Shown here: piece after piece, positions 46,861-59,100 of the stretch
Layout: each line of letters opens with the position of its first letter
How positions within the stretch are numbered: the first letter of the stretch is position 1
Source: Patiria pectinifera
Taxonomy: Eukaryota; Echinodermata; Asteroidea; Valvatida; Asterinidae
Assembly (NCBI GenBank): GCA_029964075.1
Contig: CM057138.1
Coordinates: 14,254,932 to 14,318,931, forward strand
Direction: 5' to 3'
Length of the DNA: 64,000 bases
The notes under the pieces: model-generated
The model's input: the letters and a program-made list of their open reading frames with translations, nothing else
Database searches by the model: none
What the model was told of the DNA's origin: nothing
Position numbers and translations under genes: made by a program

Positions 46861-48446
46861 ATGCTGACTTTGAACGATGTATAACAAAGATGAATGGCAA
46901 AAGTGAGGGGTGGAAGAAACGTGTACAATGTCTATGGGATTTGCCGGGGAATAAAAAGAAGAAGAAAGAAAAAAAAAATGAGAACAAAAACAAAAGCCAA
47001 AAAAAAGGAAAACAAATCTTAACGAAAACAAGAGCAGTTTCGCTAATAAGGAGACAATTTGTATCAATCTATTTTGGGCACATTGGAAACAATTTTTTTC
47101 TAAGGCTACCCGGCCGGAGCAGCACACTACAGTCTACATAATACACTATAGTCTACATCCTCTAAAAGACAAATGGGCATTCTCATAAATGTTGAAAAGT
47201 AAAGTGAAGGGCCAAAATTATTTCTAAAATTGTGGGATTTCATTGTGTATTTATATTTATCTTTTTGATTATCTTTTTACATAAAACTAAAGGGAACTTT
47301 TTGAAGTAAGCGCTGCTAAGGCCAAACAAAAAAATGGTGTGTTTACGGTAACCCAACCGACCTGGAATTTTTTTCCAGGTCGAAAAATGGTGTGTTTACG
47401 GTAACCCAACCGACCTGGAATTTTTTTCGGCCAAATTGCCGACCTCAAACTTTTTATTGCCATTTTGAAGGTTGATAATTGACAAATTTCAAACATTTCA
47501 AGTACTTTTAATTATTTGCCACGAACAAAAACCATTTTTCACACATGAATCTGACCATGATTTGACACAAACGTGCGAAAATCGCGACGATCTCAAAACT
47601 TACATTATCAAACTACGAAGTACAACTATTTTTGCACAAACGCATCGGAGTACGCCTGGCTGGCCGACGGACAGCATGGTTCTCCCCACGTACAAACGTG
47701 CGTACTGCGTATCGGCCCGATACGCTGGAATTGTGGCCGGCCCGATACGCCGACAAAAAAATGGCGATCACATTTTTCAGCCCCTGATACGCCCTAATAT
47801 AATGATCATACACGCCATTTAAATGCACAATTTGATCGTTACATACGCCATTATTTCATCTTGACATGCAAAATCTTGACCAAAATCCTGTTTTTCCGAT
47901 GCATGTGTGATCAAAATGCACACGATGACGTGTTCTGTCGACCACCAGCAAAACCCAGCTAACATACAGCATGGTACACTGGTTCCTTTCGCCAGCTAAC
48001 GGAATCAATGCTGTGATGAAGGACCGGAACCAGTGACTACTGCCTCTCTTCGGTCCATACTTGGGTATCATACAGCATGATGATGTCGTGGGCCGAAGTT
48101 GGATCGTAAAAATATTACCAAACAAACATCGCTTGAGAAAGAAAATTTCTGCGAATTAATTCACAGAACGTGATCTTTACTTTCTGTGTATGTGTTTTCC
48201 ATTAAAATGACGAGATTGCAAAGCTCGAACTTGTGGCGAAACATCGTAGCGTGTTTCTGCAGAAGTGCAAGATTTTCGGCCACTAGTCAGTGGGCTTGTG
48301 GTGGCCCATATGCAATTTCGGGTACATTCTTTGAAACTGTCAGGATCACTAGAGGATACCTCAAGAAGTTCAAAACCACTTGTTGCCATTTTTTCTGACC
48401 CTTTTGTGGGCGTGGCCATGATTTTAAAAAGTGGGGGGCATCGCGC
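46861..48446. other. intron with small tandem repeat
   Basis: Mostly unassigned. At 47331-47436 a 53-bp unit (AAAATGGTGTGTTTACGG, AACCCAACCGACCTGG) occurs twice in tandem and includes the palindrome ACCTGG-A-T7-CCAGGT-like. An A/G-rich low-complexity run lies at 46950-47020. Confidence 0.45.
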
Positions 48447-49690
48447 GCAAAAAATAATTAAAAAAATTTGACTTTTCTTTTTGGCATTTGGACAGTTCAC
48501 CCAAGTGCTACATCACAAGAAAAAAAAATCCACAATTTTGCCTCTTTTGGGGGTGGCTCAACATTTTAAAAAGTGGGGGTCACATGTCGCTAACAGAAAA
48601 TCAACCTGTAAAATGCAATCTTGAGGTGTTTTTTTTTTTTTTGGTTTCAATCCATTATAATTTGGCGAGGAAAAAAACCTTTACATGTCAACTCATAAAT
48701 TCTTTCGCTCCCATTTGGGGGGTGTGTCACACTTTTTTTCATAAAAAGGGGGCATACGTGTATTCCAAAAGGAAGCTTGTGCGAGCCCATATGGATTATT
48801 GCACATTCTTTCAAACTCTTACAAAGACCTCTGGACACCTCAACAAGTGAAAATCTGCTCCACCCCCCCCCCCCTTTGGCCATTTAAAATAATGGCAGCC
48901 GTTAACATATCTGGCATATTGTACACATACATATGTACAAACGGACAAATAATCAATTTTATGAGACATTTATGTTTTGATATACAGTGAAATCTCGATA
49001 AGTCAAACTTTGAGAGAATGGGCTCAAAATGTGAGCTAAGCTGAATTTTGAGTCAAGCAGGGTTGTACATCACTGTTATACAACTGAATGGAATAATTAG
49101 TCTTTGTTTGACTTAACAGGAGGTTTGATTTATCAGAGGTTGACTTGTTAAGATTTCACTGTAGTTTATTTTGTCCTGACAACAATGCTGACCTTGTTTT
49201 ATAACATACAAACTGCAATAGCCTTTTTGACTTTAAATTTATTTATCTTCACTTCATTTATAAAAATGATATTATGAAATGTGGTACTCGATCATTGGAA
49301 ATAAAGTCTGAAAATTACAAATCGCAATATTAAGAGTAAAACTTGCCAAACTTGGGTGATTTAGTGAATCCTTTATAAGTCACTTGTAATTAGACAACAT
49401 ATTTGGCATTTAATATCCATGACCTTATTTAGTAATAGAAAAGTGTCAGACTATATTGTCAATAGTTTCAGAATCCAGATCTGGATGGATTACACAACAT
49501 TTTTTGTGTGTCACAGTTTTAAATATGGCATATCACTGAATATATGTATCATTAATATAATTGGTGCCATACTTTAAGATTGGTTATATCAGAAGGAAAA
49601 CTTGATATCCCAAGCCTCTGTCAAGAGGTTTGCCTAACTTTTGAGTTTTTTGCTTTGGAAAACCATGCTGGAATGTTAAGGTAAAGGATT
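48447..49690. repeat. left arm of a 2.9-kb inverted duplication
   Basis: Reverse-complement partner of about 50130-51350. Shared landmarks include TTTGGACAGTT, AGTGCTACATCAC, CCTCTTTTGGGGGTGG, AACAGAAAATC, TTATAAGTCACTTGTAATT and CCATGACCTTATTTAGTAAT. Identity is imperfect and indels are visible, so the event is not recent. Confidence 0.8.
48985..49161. mobile_element. Tc1/mariner or pogo-like MITE in the left arm
   Basis: 177 bp with ends CAGTGAAATCTCGATAAGTC and, from the right, CAGTGAAATCTTAACAAGTC, flanked by TA on both sides. No coding sequence. An inverted copy is present in the right arm at 50640-50801. Confidence 0.75.
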
Positions 49691-49756
49691 TGTAGTTATT
49701 AAAATACTTTTATGATTTGAACTAGTCACATGCTTTTCTTGAATCTTTGGGGAGCC

Positions 49757-50084
49757 CAAGGGCGGATCCAGGGGGGGGGGGGGCAAAGGGGGCCATGGGC
49801 CCCCCCCCAAAAAAAAACGAAACCATTTTTTTTTTTTTTTATGTGACATCACAATAAAGGCAGGCAATGAGAACACCACCATCTTTTCCTAAAAAAAAAT
49901 TGGTCAAAGTGGTCAGAAATTGCCTCAGATCGCACCACAGAGCATCTAGAATCCAAAAAATTTTCGGGGCCCTTAAGCGGGCCCCGAACCCCCGTGACGC
50001 CGTAATTTTTTTGACCCACTTTTTGGGAGGGCCAAATTTTTTTTGGCCCCCCCCCAAAAAAATTGTGTTCTGGATCCGCCCTTG
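49757..50084. mobile_element. hAT-like MITE with exact 8-bp target duplication
   Basis: 328 bp with perfect 15-bp inverted ends CAAGGGCGGATCCAG. Flanking 8-mers are identical: GGGGAGCC at 49749-49756 and 50085-50092. Long G-, C- and A-runs lie inside the ends. It sits in the spacer between the two arms of the inverted duplication. Confidence 0.88.
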
Positions 50085-50129
50085 GGGGAGCCAGGTTGGC
50101 GCTTTGGGAGTCAGGTTGGCTCATTGGTT

Positions 50130-51350
50130 ACTTTCCTCGCCTTTCATCGCAGGGTTCGATTTCTTCCTGGGCCTTTATGTGGAATGGGTTTTCAGAAACT
50201 ATTGGCAATTTATTCATCAAGTTTCAGCCTAAGATGTGTTTCTCTACTCGGTGGCTACAAATCCTTTTGGATATATCCAATCTTGAAGTACATCACCAAT
50301 TATATCATTTATGGTGATATGCCATATTTAAAACTGTTAAGTGAAACAAATGTTGTACTTTTCTATTACTAAATAAGGTCATGGATATTAAATGCCAAGT
50401 ATGTTGTCCAATTACAAGTGACTTATAAAGGATTCACTAAATCACCCAAGTTTGATAAGTTTTACTCTTAATATTGAACTTTGTCATTTTCAAACGTTAT
50501 TTCCAATGACCGAGTACTACATTTAATAATATCATTTTTATAAATGAAGTGAAGATAAATAAATTTGAAGTTAAAAAGGTTATTGCAGTTTGTGTGTAAT
50601 AAAACGAGGTCAACATTGTTGTCAGGACAAAATATACTACAGTGAAATCTCAAAATTTCACTGTTGATAACTCAAACCTCCTGTTAAGTCAAACAAGGAC
50701 TAAATCCCTTCTATAACAGTGATATACAACCCTGCTTAACTTAAAACTCTGCTAAGCTCAAATTGGAGCCCACTCTCTTGAAGTTTGAGTTATGGAGATT
50801 TATATCAAAACATAAATGTCTCTCAAAATCGATTATTTGTCAATTTGTATGTGTACAATATATGCAAGATATGTTTTAAAAAAGGCTGTCATTTTAATGG
50901 CCAATGGGGGGGGGGGTGGAGAGCTAAGTAGGGTGGAGCAGTTTTTCACTTGTTGAGGTGTCCATAGGTCTTTCTGAGAGTTTGAAAAAATGTGCCATAA
51001 ATCCATAAGGGCTCGCACAAGCTTTCTTTTGGAATACACGTATGCCCCCTTTTTATGAAAAAGTGTGACACGCCCCCAAGATGGAAACCAAAGAATTTAT
51101 GAGTTGACATGTAAACATGTTTTCCACACCAAATTATAAGGGATTGTAACAAATACAAAAACAAAACAAAAAGCTCAAGATTGCCTGTTACAGGTCGATT
51201 TTCTGTTAGCAACGTGTGCCCCCACTCTTTTAAAAGGTTGCCCCACCCCCAAAAGAGGCACAATTGTGGAATTTGTTTTCATGTGATGTAGCACTTGAGT
51301 TAACTGTCCAAATGTGAAAAAGAAAATTATTTTTTTTTAAATATTACATG
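50130..51350. repeat. right arm of the 2.9-kb inverted duplication
   Basis: Reverse complement of the left arm, with the same landmarks in reverse order down to AACTGTCCAAATGTGAAAAAG near the outer end. The pairing fades on both sides at about 48447 and 51350, which fixes the outer limits. Confidence 0.8.
50640..50801. mobile_element. inverted copy of the mariner-like MITE in the right arm
   Basis: Starts CAGTGAAATCTC after TA. A short extra block repeats TTTCACTGT just inside the start, and the far end lacks the final CACTG. It is the mirror of 48985-49161, so the MITE was present before the inverted duplication. Confidence 0.65.
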
Positions 51351-52035
51351 AAACTTACATGTAAATGTAATTCATACTTTTCTAGTTAGGAAGCAATGAA
51401 ACAAAGGTTGTGAAATTTAATTTTTTTTACGTTAACAATTTTGTTGTTTTTTGTTAATTACAAAAATATAAGTGACCTACAAGATCTCCTCTGAATTTCA
51501 AGGACAAATCTTAAGATAAAGACCCCGAGATTTGCTCTAAAATGCACCAGACAGTTTCTAAAGTTCAAACATTTTCGGGTTGTTGAATCACAGCAAATCT
51601 TCCCCACATGTTTGAAAAAATCCTGAGGAGAACCCTGGCCGACGATACAAATTATTTGGATTGAAATGTATCGATTGAATATCTTCAATGCTTGAATAGT
51701 GGTTTTATACAATTTTTTCGCTAAAGAACACGCATGCAGAACTGAAATGAAAAAAAAAATACGAAAAAAAAAATTTTTCCCCTACCCCTACCTTTTTTTT
51801 TTTTCAGGCGTTTACGTTACATTTTTTTTTGGCCTAAATGTTGATTCACAATGAAACTGACCTCACTTGCCTTTATAATATAAACCCATTTCATGGCACA
51901 ATAAAACAATACAAACTAATTCCATGGAATGAAGTGCCCATCTGTTTCCATGACTCATCACAAGGGAGCTTGGAAACAGGATGTGCGGGACATCCCATGT
52001 AGGGACCATTGACCAACACTGCCCATGAGCTGTGG
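51351..52035. other. intron, nothing recognised
   Basis: AT-rich with A- and T-runs near 51750-51830. No supported feature. Confidence 0.4.
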
Positions 52036-52640
52036 TCAGTATGTTTGTACTTCACAAATAAAACGTATCATGTAGTTCAGAAAATCAAAAATCAAATTTG
52101 ATTGTTTTCCATTAGGATAGTTGTTTCGATGTGTAAATTCAGACCAGTCCAGCACTTGCAAATTAAGTTGGTCACTTAATCCAACCAACGAATGCATGCA
52201 ATACTTATGACATTGACGAATGTGTTTTTTGTTTGTTTCTGTGTAGAGTTCATGTTTCACATCCATAGAGCACAATTTTGCGTACAACAACCAGTACACC
52301 TTCAACCTTGTTTGTAGCTTGATGTTGTGATGGTTCAGCAAATGTGCGCAAAGTCGTCCAAGTACCTCACCGGCATTTTTGATTCTGGTCGATATGTCAT
52401 TCTCCAGGGAGCTAATAGATGGTATTACACTGCCTAAGTATTTGAAGGAGTCAACCGTTTTCACCTGTGTGTTGTCAATTTGAACACATGGGGTGGTGCT
52501 GCTGAACCTGCGGTTGACAAGACTACTGTGTCCTATCTCTATATCATGCCGATAGTGAGACCAAACGATTGTGCGGCTTTAGCAAATTTTGTTTAATGAA
52601 CTGGAGGTCAGACTCAATAATTATGAGTTCAACAACCAAT
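52036..52640 (-). pseudogene. RTE-like retrotransposon RT C-terminal remnant
   Basis: Minus-strand translation reads VDSFKYLGSVI, then ISTRIKNAGEVLGRL, LLNHHNIKLQTRLKVYWLLY and later LNLQVLDWSEF. This resembles the thumb and C-terminal part of RTE-type reverse transcriptases (FKYLGS, the strongest signature). Upstream, FAKAAQSFGLTI is seen in another frame, so a frameshift has occurred. The copy is 5'-truncated and inactive. Confidence 0.72.
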
Positions 52641-52899
52641 GTAGTAATAATTACCATTTCATTTTATATTTCTTGCAATCACAATAACGGACCACGTGAT
52701 TATCTGACCTATGCAAAGTTTATTTAAGGCTTAAACAACCATGTCATTAACTACCATGTCATCGGCATACTTCAGATTTGCTACAGTCATTAAAATTTAA
52801 GCTGTAATAATAAAAACGTCAAAGCACTCTATGAGGTAAGTTTGTTCTTGCCCTATTGTAAAGCCAATGACATCAGTCAACTCTTGCTCGTGTCCTCAC

Positions 52900-54160
52900 A
52901 TGAGATATATGAGCCACTAACAACACACTAACCTGCCCTGTTGCTTGTATACTCGCGTAAGTGAAGAGCCACTAATCAAACACTAACATGCACTCTTGTT
53001 TGTGTCCTCCCGTGAGTAAAGAGCCCCTTATCAAACACTAACATGCACTCTTGTTTGTGTCCTCCCGTGAGTAAAGAGCCCCTTATCAAACACTAACATG
53101 CACTCTTGTTTGTGTCCTCGCAAAAGTAAAGAGCCACTAATCAAACACTATCATGTTATTTTGTTTGCTTAACCCTAAAGTGGCCGGGTTATTTTAACCA
53201 TCTCTCAGCAGGGGGAGGAGGTGAATTCCGCCCCCCCCAAAGATCTCGGCCATAGAGTGACGAAAAGATTTTGAAACTCGGTACATGCACAGAGCAACTC
53301 ATCATAAACATATCCAAGAAATTGGTCAAAGGGTTTGGGAATTATGGCTAACCAATATTTCATATGTACGAATGGTGCATTCTGCTCTGTGTACACGACT
53401 ATATGGGAAAATTCAGTTTTCACGACGCGTGGCGAGTGGTTCGATTTTTATGTTTTAGGTATCAAAAGATGCGCATGGCTCGAGGCTAAAAAGTCAGCTC
53501 GGGTCGCAAAAAGAATTGTTTTACAAGGCTATCGCGGAAATAGTCGAGGGGCCCTTTTAGGGTTAATCGCGTGAGTAAAGAGGCACTAATCAAACACTAA
53601 CATGCACTCTTGTTTGTGTCCTCCCGTGAGTAAAAGGACACAACAGCCTGTGGGCTGCTATAAGCAGTGTTTTAATAAACCACAAATAATAATAATAATA
53701 ATAATAAATCAAACACTAACAATTTATCAAACTTAATAACACGCCTTCTTGCTTGTGTGCTCTTATGAGCAAAGAACCACTTATCAAACACTAACATGTC
53801 CACTCTGCTTGCTTAATCGCGTGAGTAAAGAGCCACTATCTTACACTAACATGTCTTATTGCTTGTGTCCTCGCGTAAGTAGAGAACCACTTATCAAACA
53901 CAATAACACGCCGTCTTGCTTGTGTGCTCTAGTGAGTAAAGAACCACTAATACGCACTATCATGCCCCATTACCTGTGCCTTCGCGTGAGTAAAGAGTAA
54001 TAAACGACTAACATGGCCTCTTGTTCCATAACGCTTATGAGTAAAGAGCCCATCATCAAACTCTGGCGTGCACTCTTGATTGTGCCACGGTGAGAGTAAA
54101 GAGCAACACATCAAACACAAACTTGTCATCTGACTTGTTCCCTCGCATGATTGTCAAAAT
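52900..54160. repeat. degenerate 55-bp tandem array
   Basis: Units contain CACTAACATGCACTCTTG, TTTGTGTCCTC, CGTGAGTAAAGAGCCACT and TATCAAA. The cleanest copies, around 52985-53100, repeat at 55 bp; others vary. About 14 copies are recognisable, interrupted by a TTAA-flanked MITE at 53173-53562 and an AAT microsatellite near 53690. Confidence 0.85.
53173..53562. mobile_element. piggyBac-like MITE with TTAA target duplication
   Basis: 390 bp with ends CCCTAAAGTGGCC and, from the right, CCCTAAAAGGGCC, flanked by TTAA at 53169-53172 and 53563-53566. An uninterrupted unit of the host tandem array (TTGCTTAATCGCGTGAG near 53810) shows the empty site. No coding sequence is recognised. Confidence 0.82.
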
Positions 54161-54805
54161 ACTACTACAGTAGCAGGATAACTGACTACTTTTCTGTCAT
54201 TATTCCATCAAAGCTTGACTAAAAGGTATAGGATCTTGAAATGAACATGTTATCAGTTTTAATAACAAATATAGGAATGATGACACAACCAACACTACTT
54301 TTTTGTTTAATTTGTGTTTTGATTGAAAGGCATATGTATCCTAAGACCACACTCTGAGGTTAAATAATGCGTTTAGATTTCATTGATCAGACCTGTTTCA
54401 TTGATCAGACCTGAAAGACCTGTTGTAAACCAAGACAAACTTAAATTTCCCCAATTATTTTTTGAAGTATATATGCAATTATAGGTTTGATTGTGGTTTT
54501 TTCACATAATCAACACTTATAAAACCACTGAACTCCAATTATAACCTTATCCATTCAATTGTGTGGTCTTTATATGATTATTTTGTTGTCTGAGCGAAGT
54601 ATTGTCAAGAATTCTTTCCCATAGCTCCAGTTGTAAATAAAGACAAGAGGGTGATTATTTTCAGGCAAGTTAGTACTCAAAGTACGTGTACATATAAATC
54701 ACAGAAGGGGTATGTGATATACATGTACAAGCACGACTTTATGGTCAAGGACCATTCCCTCAACTACTATCATTGATGGATTTCTCACAATACCAACCCA
54801 TGCAG
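54161..54805 (+). other. intron end with decayed copy of the Pro/Thr unit
   Basis: No transposon recognised. At about 54748-54800 the sequence TCAACTACTATCATTGATGG resembles the repeat unit of the following exon but is diverged; the reading frame is open there, so the exon could start further left than annotated. Confidence 0.4.
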
Positions 54806-55006
54806 GAACAACCACACTTCCAGTAGATGGATCTCCTACACCACCAGACACCACTTTGGCACAAGCCATCCCTCCAGGAACATCAACCGCTGCAGGATCA
54901 ACCACCCCTCCAGTAGATGGATCTCCCACAACACCAACCACTACTCTGGCACAAGCCATCCCTCCAGGAACATCCACCACTGCAAGTACAATCACCCCAA
55001 CCAAAG
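54806..55006 (+). CDS. exon: Pro/Thr-rich segment of the mucin gene, two 30-residue repeats
   Basis: 201 nt between acceptor acccatgcag and donor gtgatg, phase 1-1. It codes for two near-identical repeats containing PVDGSPT, TTLAQAIPPGTST and AAGSTTPP, rich in Thr, Ser and Pro. The phases fit both the signal-peptide exon at 31468 and the array exon at 56136. This would form the N-terminal part of a mucin-type O-glycosylated region. The donor is acceptable but not strong, and the 5' limit is uncertain. Confidence 0.65.
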
Positions 55007-56135
55007 GTGATGACATTGTTTAGATATTTATATCATTAAATTGATCCATTTGAATAAATCCTTGAAAGTTTTATTCTATTTTATTTTCGCTAGTTCATTT
55101 CATAATTCTTAATACATTTTAATCGTTCGTGCTTAGGATCGTTGGTGCTGTTGGATTTATTTCTCCTTGCTAGGCGAAAATCTCATCGTGCGCGGTGGGC
55201 TTGAGTAACATGCTGAGCTTAACCGATTAACTAACCAATGAAAGCACATTGTTCGCGTTAGTCGGTCTGGTGAAAAAAATGGGGACAAACATCATCAGGC
55301 TTTTGAAGACTTGCACAGAAATATCTTAAAACCGCGTGTACAGAGTACGTAACTCAAGTTCGCCGCACACGGAAAGATTTTCGCATCGCGAGGCAAAGGA
55401 AAAAAATCACCGCCCACGGTGGGCTACGTGCTGAACAAACGGCCTCGACAGACATTTTGCTCAGCACGTACCTCTCGTGTTCGGCAGGCTTATCGTGCCA
55501 ACAGATTCTTAGTATCGATCGTTCATGTGTCCATATTTTGCTGAAGATTTCTAGACATTTGAAGTTCTCAAGGGGCAATAAAATGCTGAACATAAAACCA
55601 AACGAGGCAATCTTTCATATACAACATATTTCTTTCACTAGTTTTGTTTGTTTTGATAAAAAATAACCCATTTTAAAAGCCGACTAAACAGTATTGTTAT
55701 AGTGTTTTTGATTGCTTTCCATACACGGTACCACGGTACTAAAAATTTGGCTTCGATGTAACCGGTAAGATTTAATTTGGAATTCTCCCCACGTTATCAA
55801 AATAAGAAATTCAGCATTCTGAACACACGTTAAACCACGTTTTACTTCAATTTTGTTAGTTTAAATGACAGTAAATGATTGAGATCATCAATCCATGAAA
55901 GTTGTGTTCCGAATCCAGTTGAAAAATCAACTGGAATCGGGTGAATTATATTTTATATTGAATATTTGAATTTGATTTGTTTGTTTTGAATATAACATGC
56001 ATTTGGTATTGGATATTACTAGAGCAGAATATGTATATGCGGAGCTTAACTTGTCTTTAGACTAAAAGTTAATGCTGAATACCTTCTGATGTATAGGTAA
56101 TAATTGACAAGTCTTCTGTTTGATCACCAATGTAG
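55007..56135. other. intron with inverted repeat
   Basis: Contains GCGAAAATCTCATCGTGCG (about 55176) and, inverted, GCGAAAATCTTTCCGTGTG (about 55357-55388), a fold-back with a spacer of about 170 bp. A second pair, GTGCTGA and TCAGCAC, lies nearby. Otherwise AT-rich and unassigned. Confidence 0.45.
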
Positions 56136-59100
56136 AAATGGGCACCTCTCAAAAACCAACACTTACTCCAGAGCCTGCCACCACTCCAGTACAAACTACC
56201 ACTTCAGAACCAACCACCACTGGAGGACCAACCACCACTTCAGAGCAAACCACCACTTCAGACCCAACCACCAATCCAGAACCAACTACTACTTCAGGAC
56301 CAATCACCAATCCAGAGCCAATGACCACCACAGAACCAACCACCACTCCAGAACAAACCACCACTCCAGAACAGACCACCACCCCGGAACAAACCACCAC
56401 TCAAGAACCAACCACAACTGCAGAACCAACCAAAACACCAGAACGAACCACCACCCCAGACCCAACCACCACTCCAGAACCAACCAACACACCAGACCAA
56501 ACCACAACCCCAGAGCCAACAACCACTCCGGAACCAAAAACCACTCCAGAAAAAAACACCACTCCAGAACCAACCACTACTCCAGAACCAACTACCACTC
56601 CAGAACAAACTACCACTTCAGAACAAACTACCACTCCAGAACGAACTACCACCCCAGAACCAACCACCACTCTAGAACCAACAACAACATTAGAACCAAC
56701 CACCACTGTAGAACAAACCACCACTCCAGAGCCAACCACCACACCAGAACAAACCACAACTCCAGAACCAACCACCACTCCAGAACCAACCACAACTCCA
56801 GAACCAATCACTACTTTAGGACCAGTTACCACTCCGGAACCAACCACCACTCCTGAACAAACCACCACCCCTGAACCAACCACCACTCCAGAACCAACCA
56901 CCACTCAAGAACAAACCACCACCCAAGAGCAGACCACCACACTAGAGCAAACCACCGCCCATGAACCAACCAGCACTCCAGAAGCAACCACCACTCTAGA
57001 ACAAACCACCACCCTAGAACAGACCACCACCCCAGAACCAACCACCACTCCAGACCACCACCCAAGAACCAACCACAACTCAAGAACAAACCACCACCCC
57101 AGAGCAGACCACCACACTAGAACAAACCACCACCCAAGAACCAGCCACCACTCCAGAAGCAACCACCACTCTAGAACAAACCACCACTCGAGAACAGACC
57201 ACCGCCCCAGAACCAACCACCACTACAGACCAAACCACTTCTTTAGGACCAATCACCACCTCAGAACAAACCACCACTCAAGAACCAACCACTTCTCCAG
57301 AACAAACCACAACCCTACAACAAACCACTACCCAAGAAGCAACCACCTCCCCAGAACAAACCACAACCCTACAACAAACCACTACCCAAAAACCAACCAC
57401 AACCCCAGAACAAACAACCACCCAAGAACCAACCACTACTCAAGAACAAACCACCACCCCAGAGCAGACCACCACACTAGAACAAACCACCATCCAAGAA
57501 CCAGCCAGCACTCCAGAAGCAACCACCACTCTAGAACAAACCACCACCCGAGAACAGACCACCACCCCAGAACCAACCACCACTCCAGAACAAACCACTT
57601 CTTCAGGACCAATCACCACCTCAGAACAAACCACCACTCAAGAACCAACCACCTCCCCAGAACAAACCCCAACCCTACAACAAACCACTACCCAAGAACC
57701 AACCACCTCCCCAGAACAAACCACAACCCTAGAACAAACCACCACCCAAGAACCAATCACCACTCCAGAACCAACCACCTCCCCAGAACAAACCACAACC
57801 CTAGAACAAACCACCACCCAAGAACCAATCACCACTCCAGAACCAACCACAACTGCAGAACCAACCATAACACAAGAACGAACCACCACCCCAGAACCAA
57901 CCACCACTCCAGAACCAACCACCACACCAGAACAAACCACAACGCCAGAGCCAACAACCACTCCGGAACCAAAAACCACTCCAGAACAAAACACCACTCC
58001 AGAACCAACCACTACTCCAGAACCAACTACCACTCCAGAACAAACTACCACTCCAGAACAAACTACCACTCCAGAACCAACTACCACCCCAGAACCAACC
58101 ACCACTCTAGAACCAACAACAACATTAGAACCAACCACCACTGTAAAACAAACCACCACTCCAGAGCCAACCACCACACCAGAACAAACCACAACTCCAG
58201 AACCAACCACCACACCAGACCCAACCACAACTCCAGAACCAATCACTACTTTAGGACCAGTTACCACTCCGGAACCAACCACCACTCCTGAACAAACCAC
58301 CACCCCTGAACCAACCACCACTCCAGAACCAACCACCACCTCAGAACCAACCACCACTCAAGAACCAACCACCTCCACAGAACAAACCACAACCCTACAA
58401 CAAACCACTACCCAAGAACCAACCACCTCCCCAGAACAAACCACAACCCTAGAACAAACCACCACCCAAGAACCAACCATCTCCCCAGAACAAACCACAA
58501 CCCTACAACAAACCACTACCCAAGAACCAACCACCTCCCCAGAACAAACCACAACCCTAGAACAAACCACCACTCAAGAACCAACCACCACCCCAGAACA
58601 AACCACAACCCTAGAACAAACCACCACCCAAGAACCAACCACCACCCCAGAACAAACCACCACCCTAGAACAAACCACCACCCAAGAACCAACCACCTCC
58701 CCAGAACAAACCACAACCCTACAACAAACCACTACCCAAGAACCAACCACCTCCCCAGAACAAACCACAACCCTAGAACAAACCACCACTCAAGAACCAA
58801 CCACCTCCCCAGAACAAACCACAACCCTACAACAAACCACTACCCAAGAACCAACCACCTCCCCAGAACAAACCACAACCCTAGAACAAACCACCACCCA
58901 AGAACCAATCACCACTCCAGAACCAACCACAACTGCAGAACCAACCACAACACAAGAACGAACCACCACCCCAGAACCAACCACCACTCCAGAACCAACC
59001 ACCACACCAGAACAAACCACAACGCCAGAGCCAACAACCACTCCGGAACCAAAAACCACTCCAGAAAAAAACACCACTCCAGAACAAACTACCACTCCAG

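Noticed and set aside
52900-54160. CRISPR-like array of 55-bp repeats
   Set aside because: Copies are adjacent degenerate tandem units without distinct spacers, in animal DNA.
56104-58291. Plus-strand frame reading (H-H-S-R-T-N)n
   Set aside because: It is the mucin array read one frame off, including the part after the 5-nt deletion; it ends at a stop at 58291 while the Thr/Pro frame stays open to the edge.
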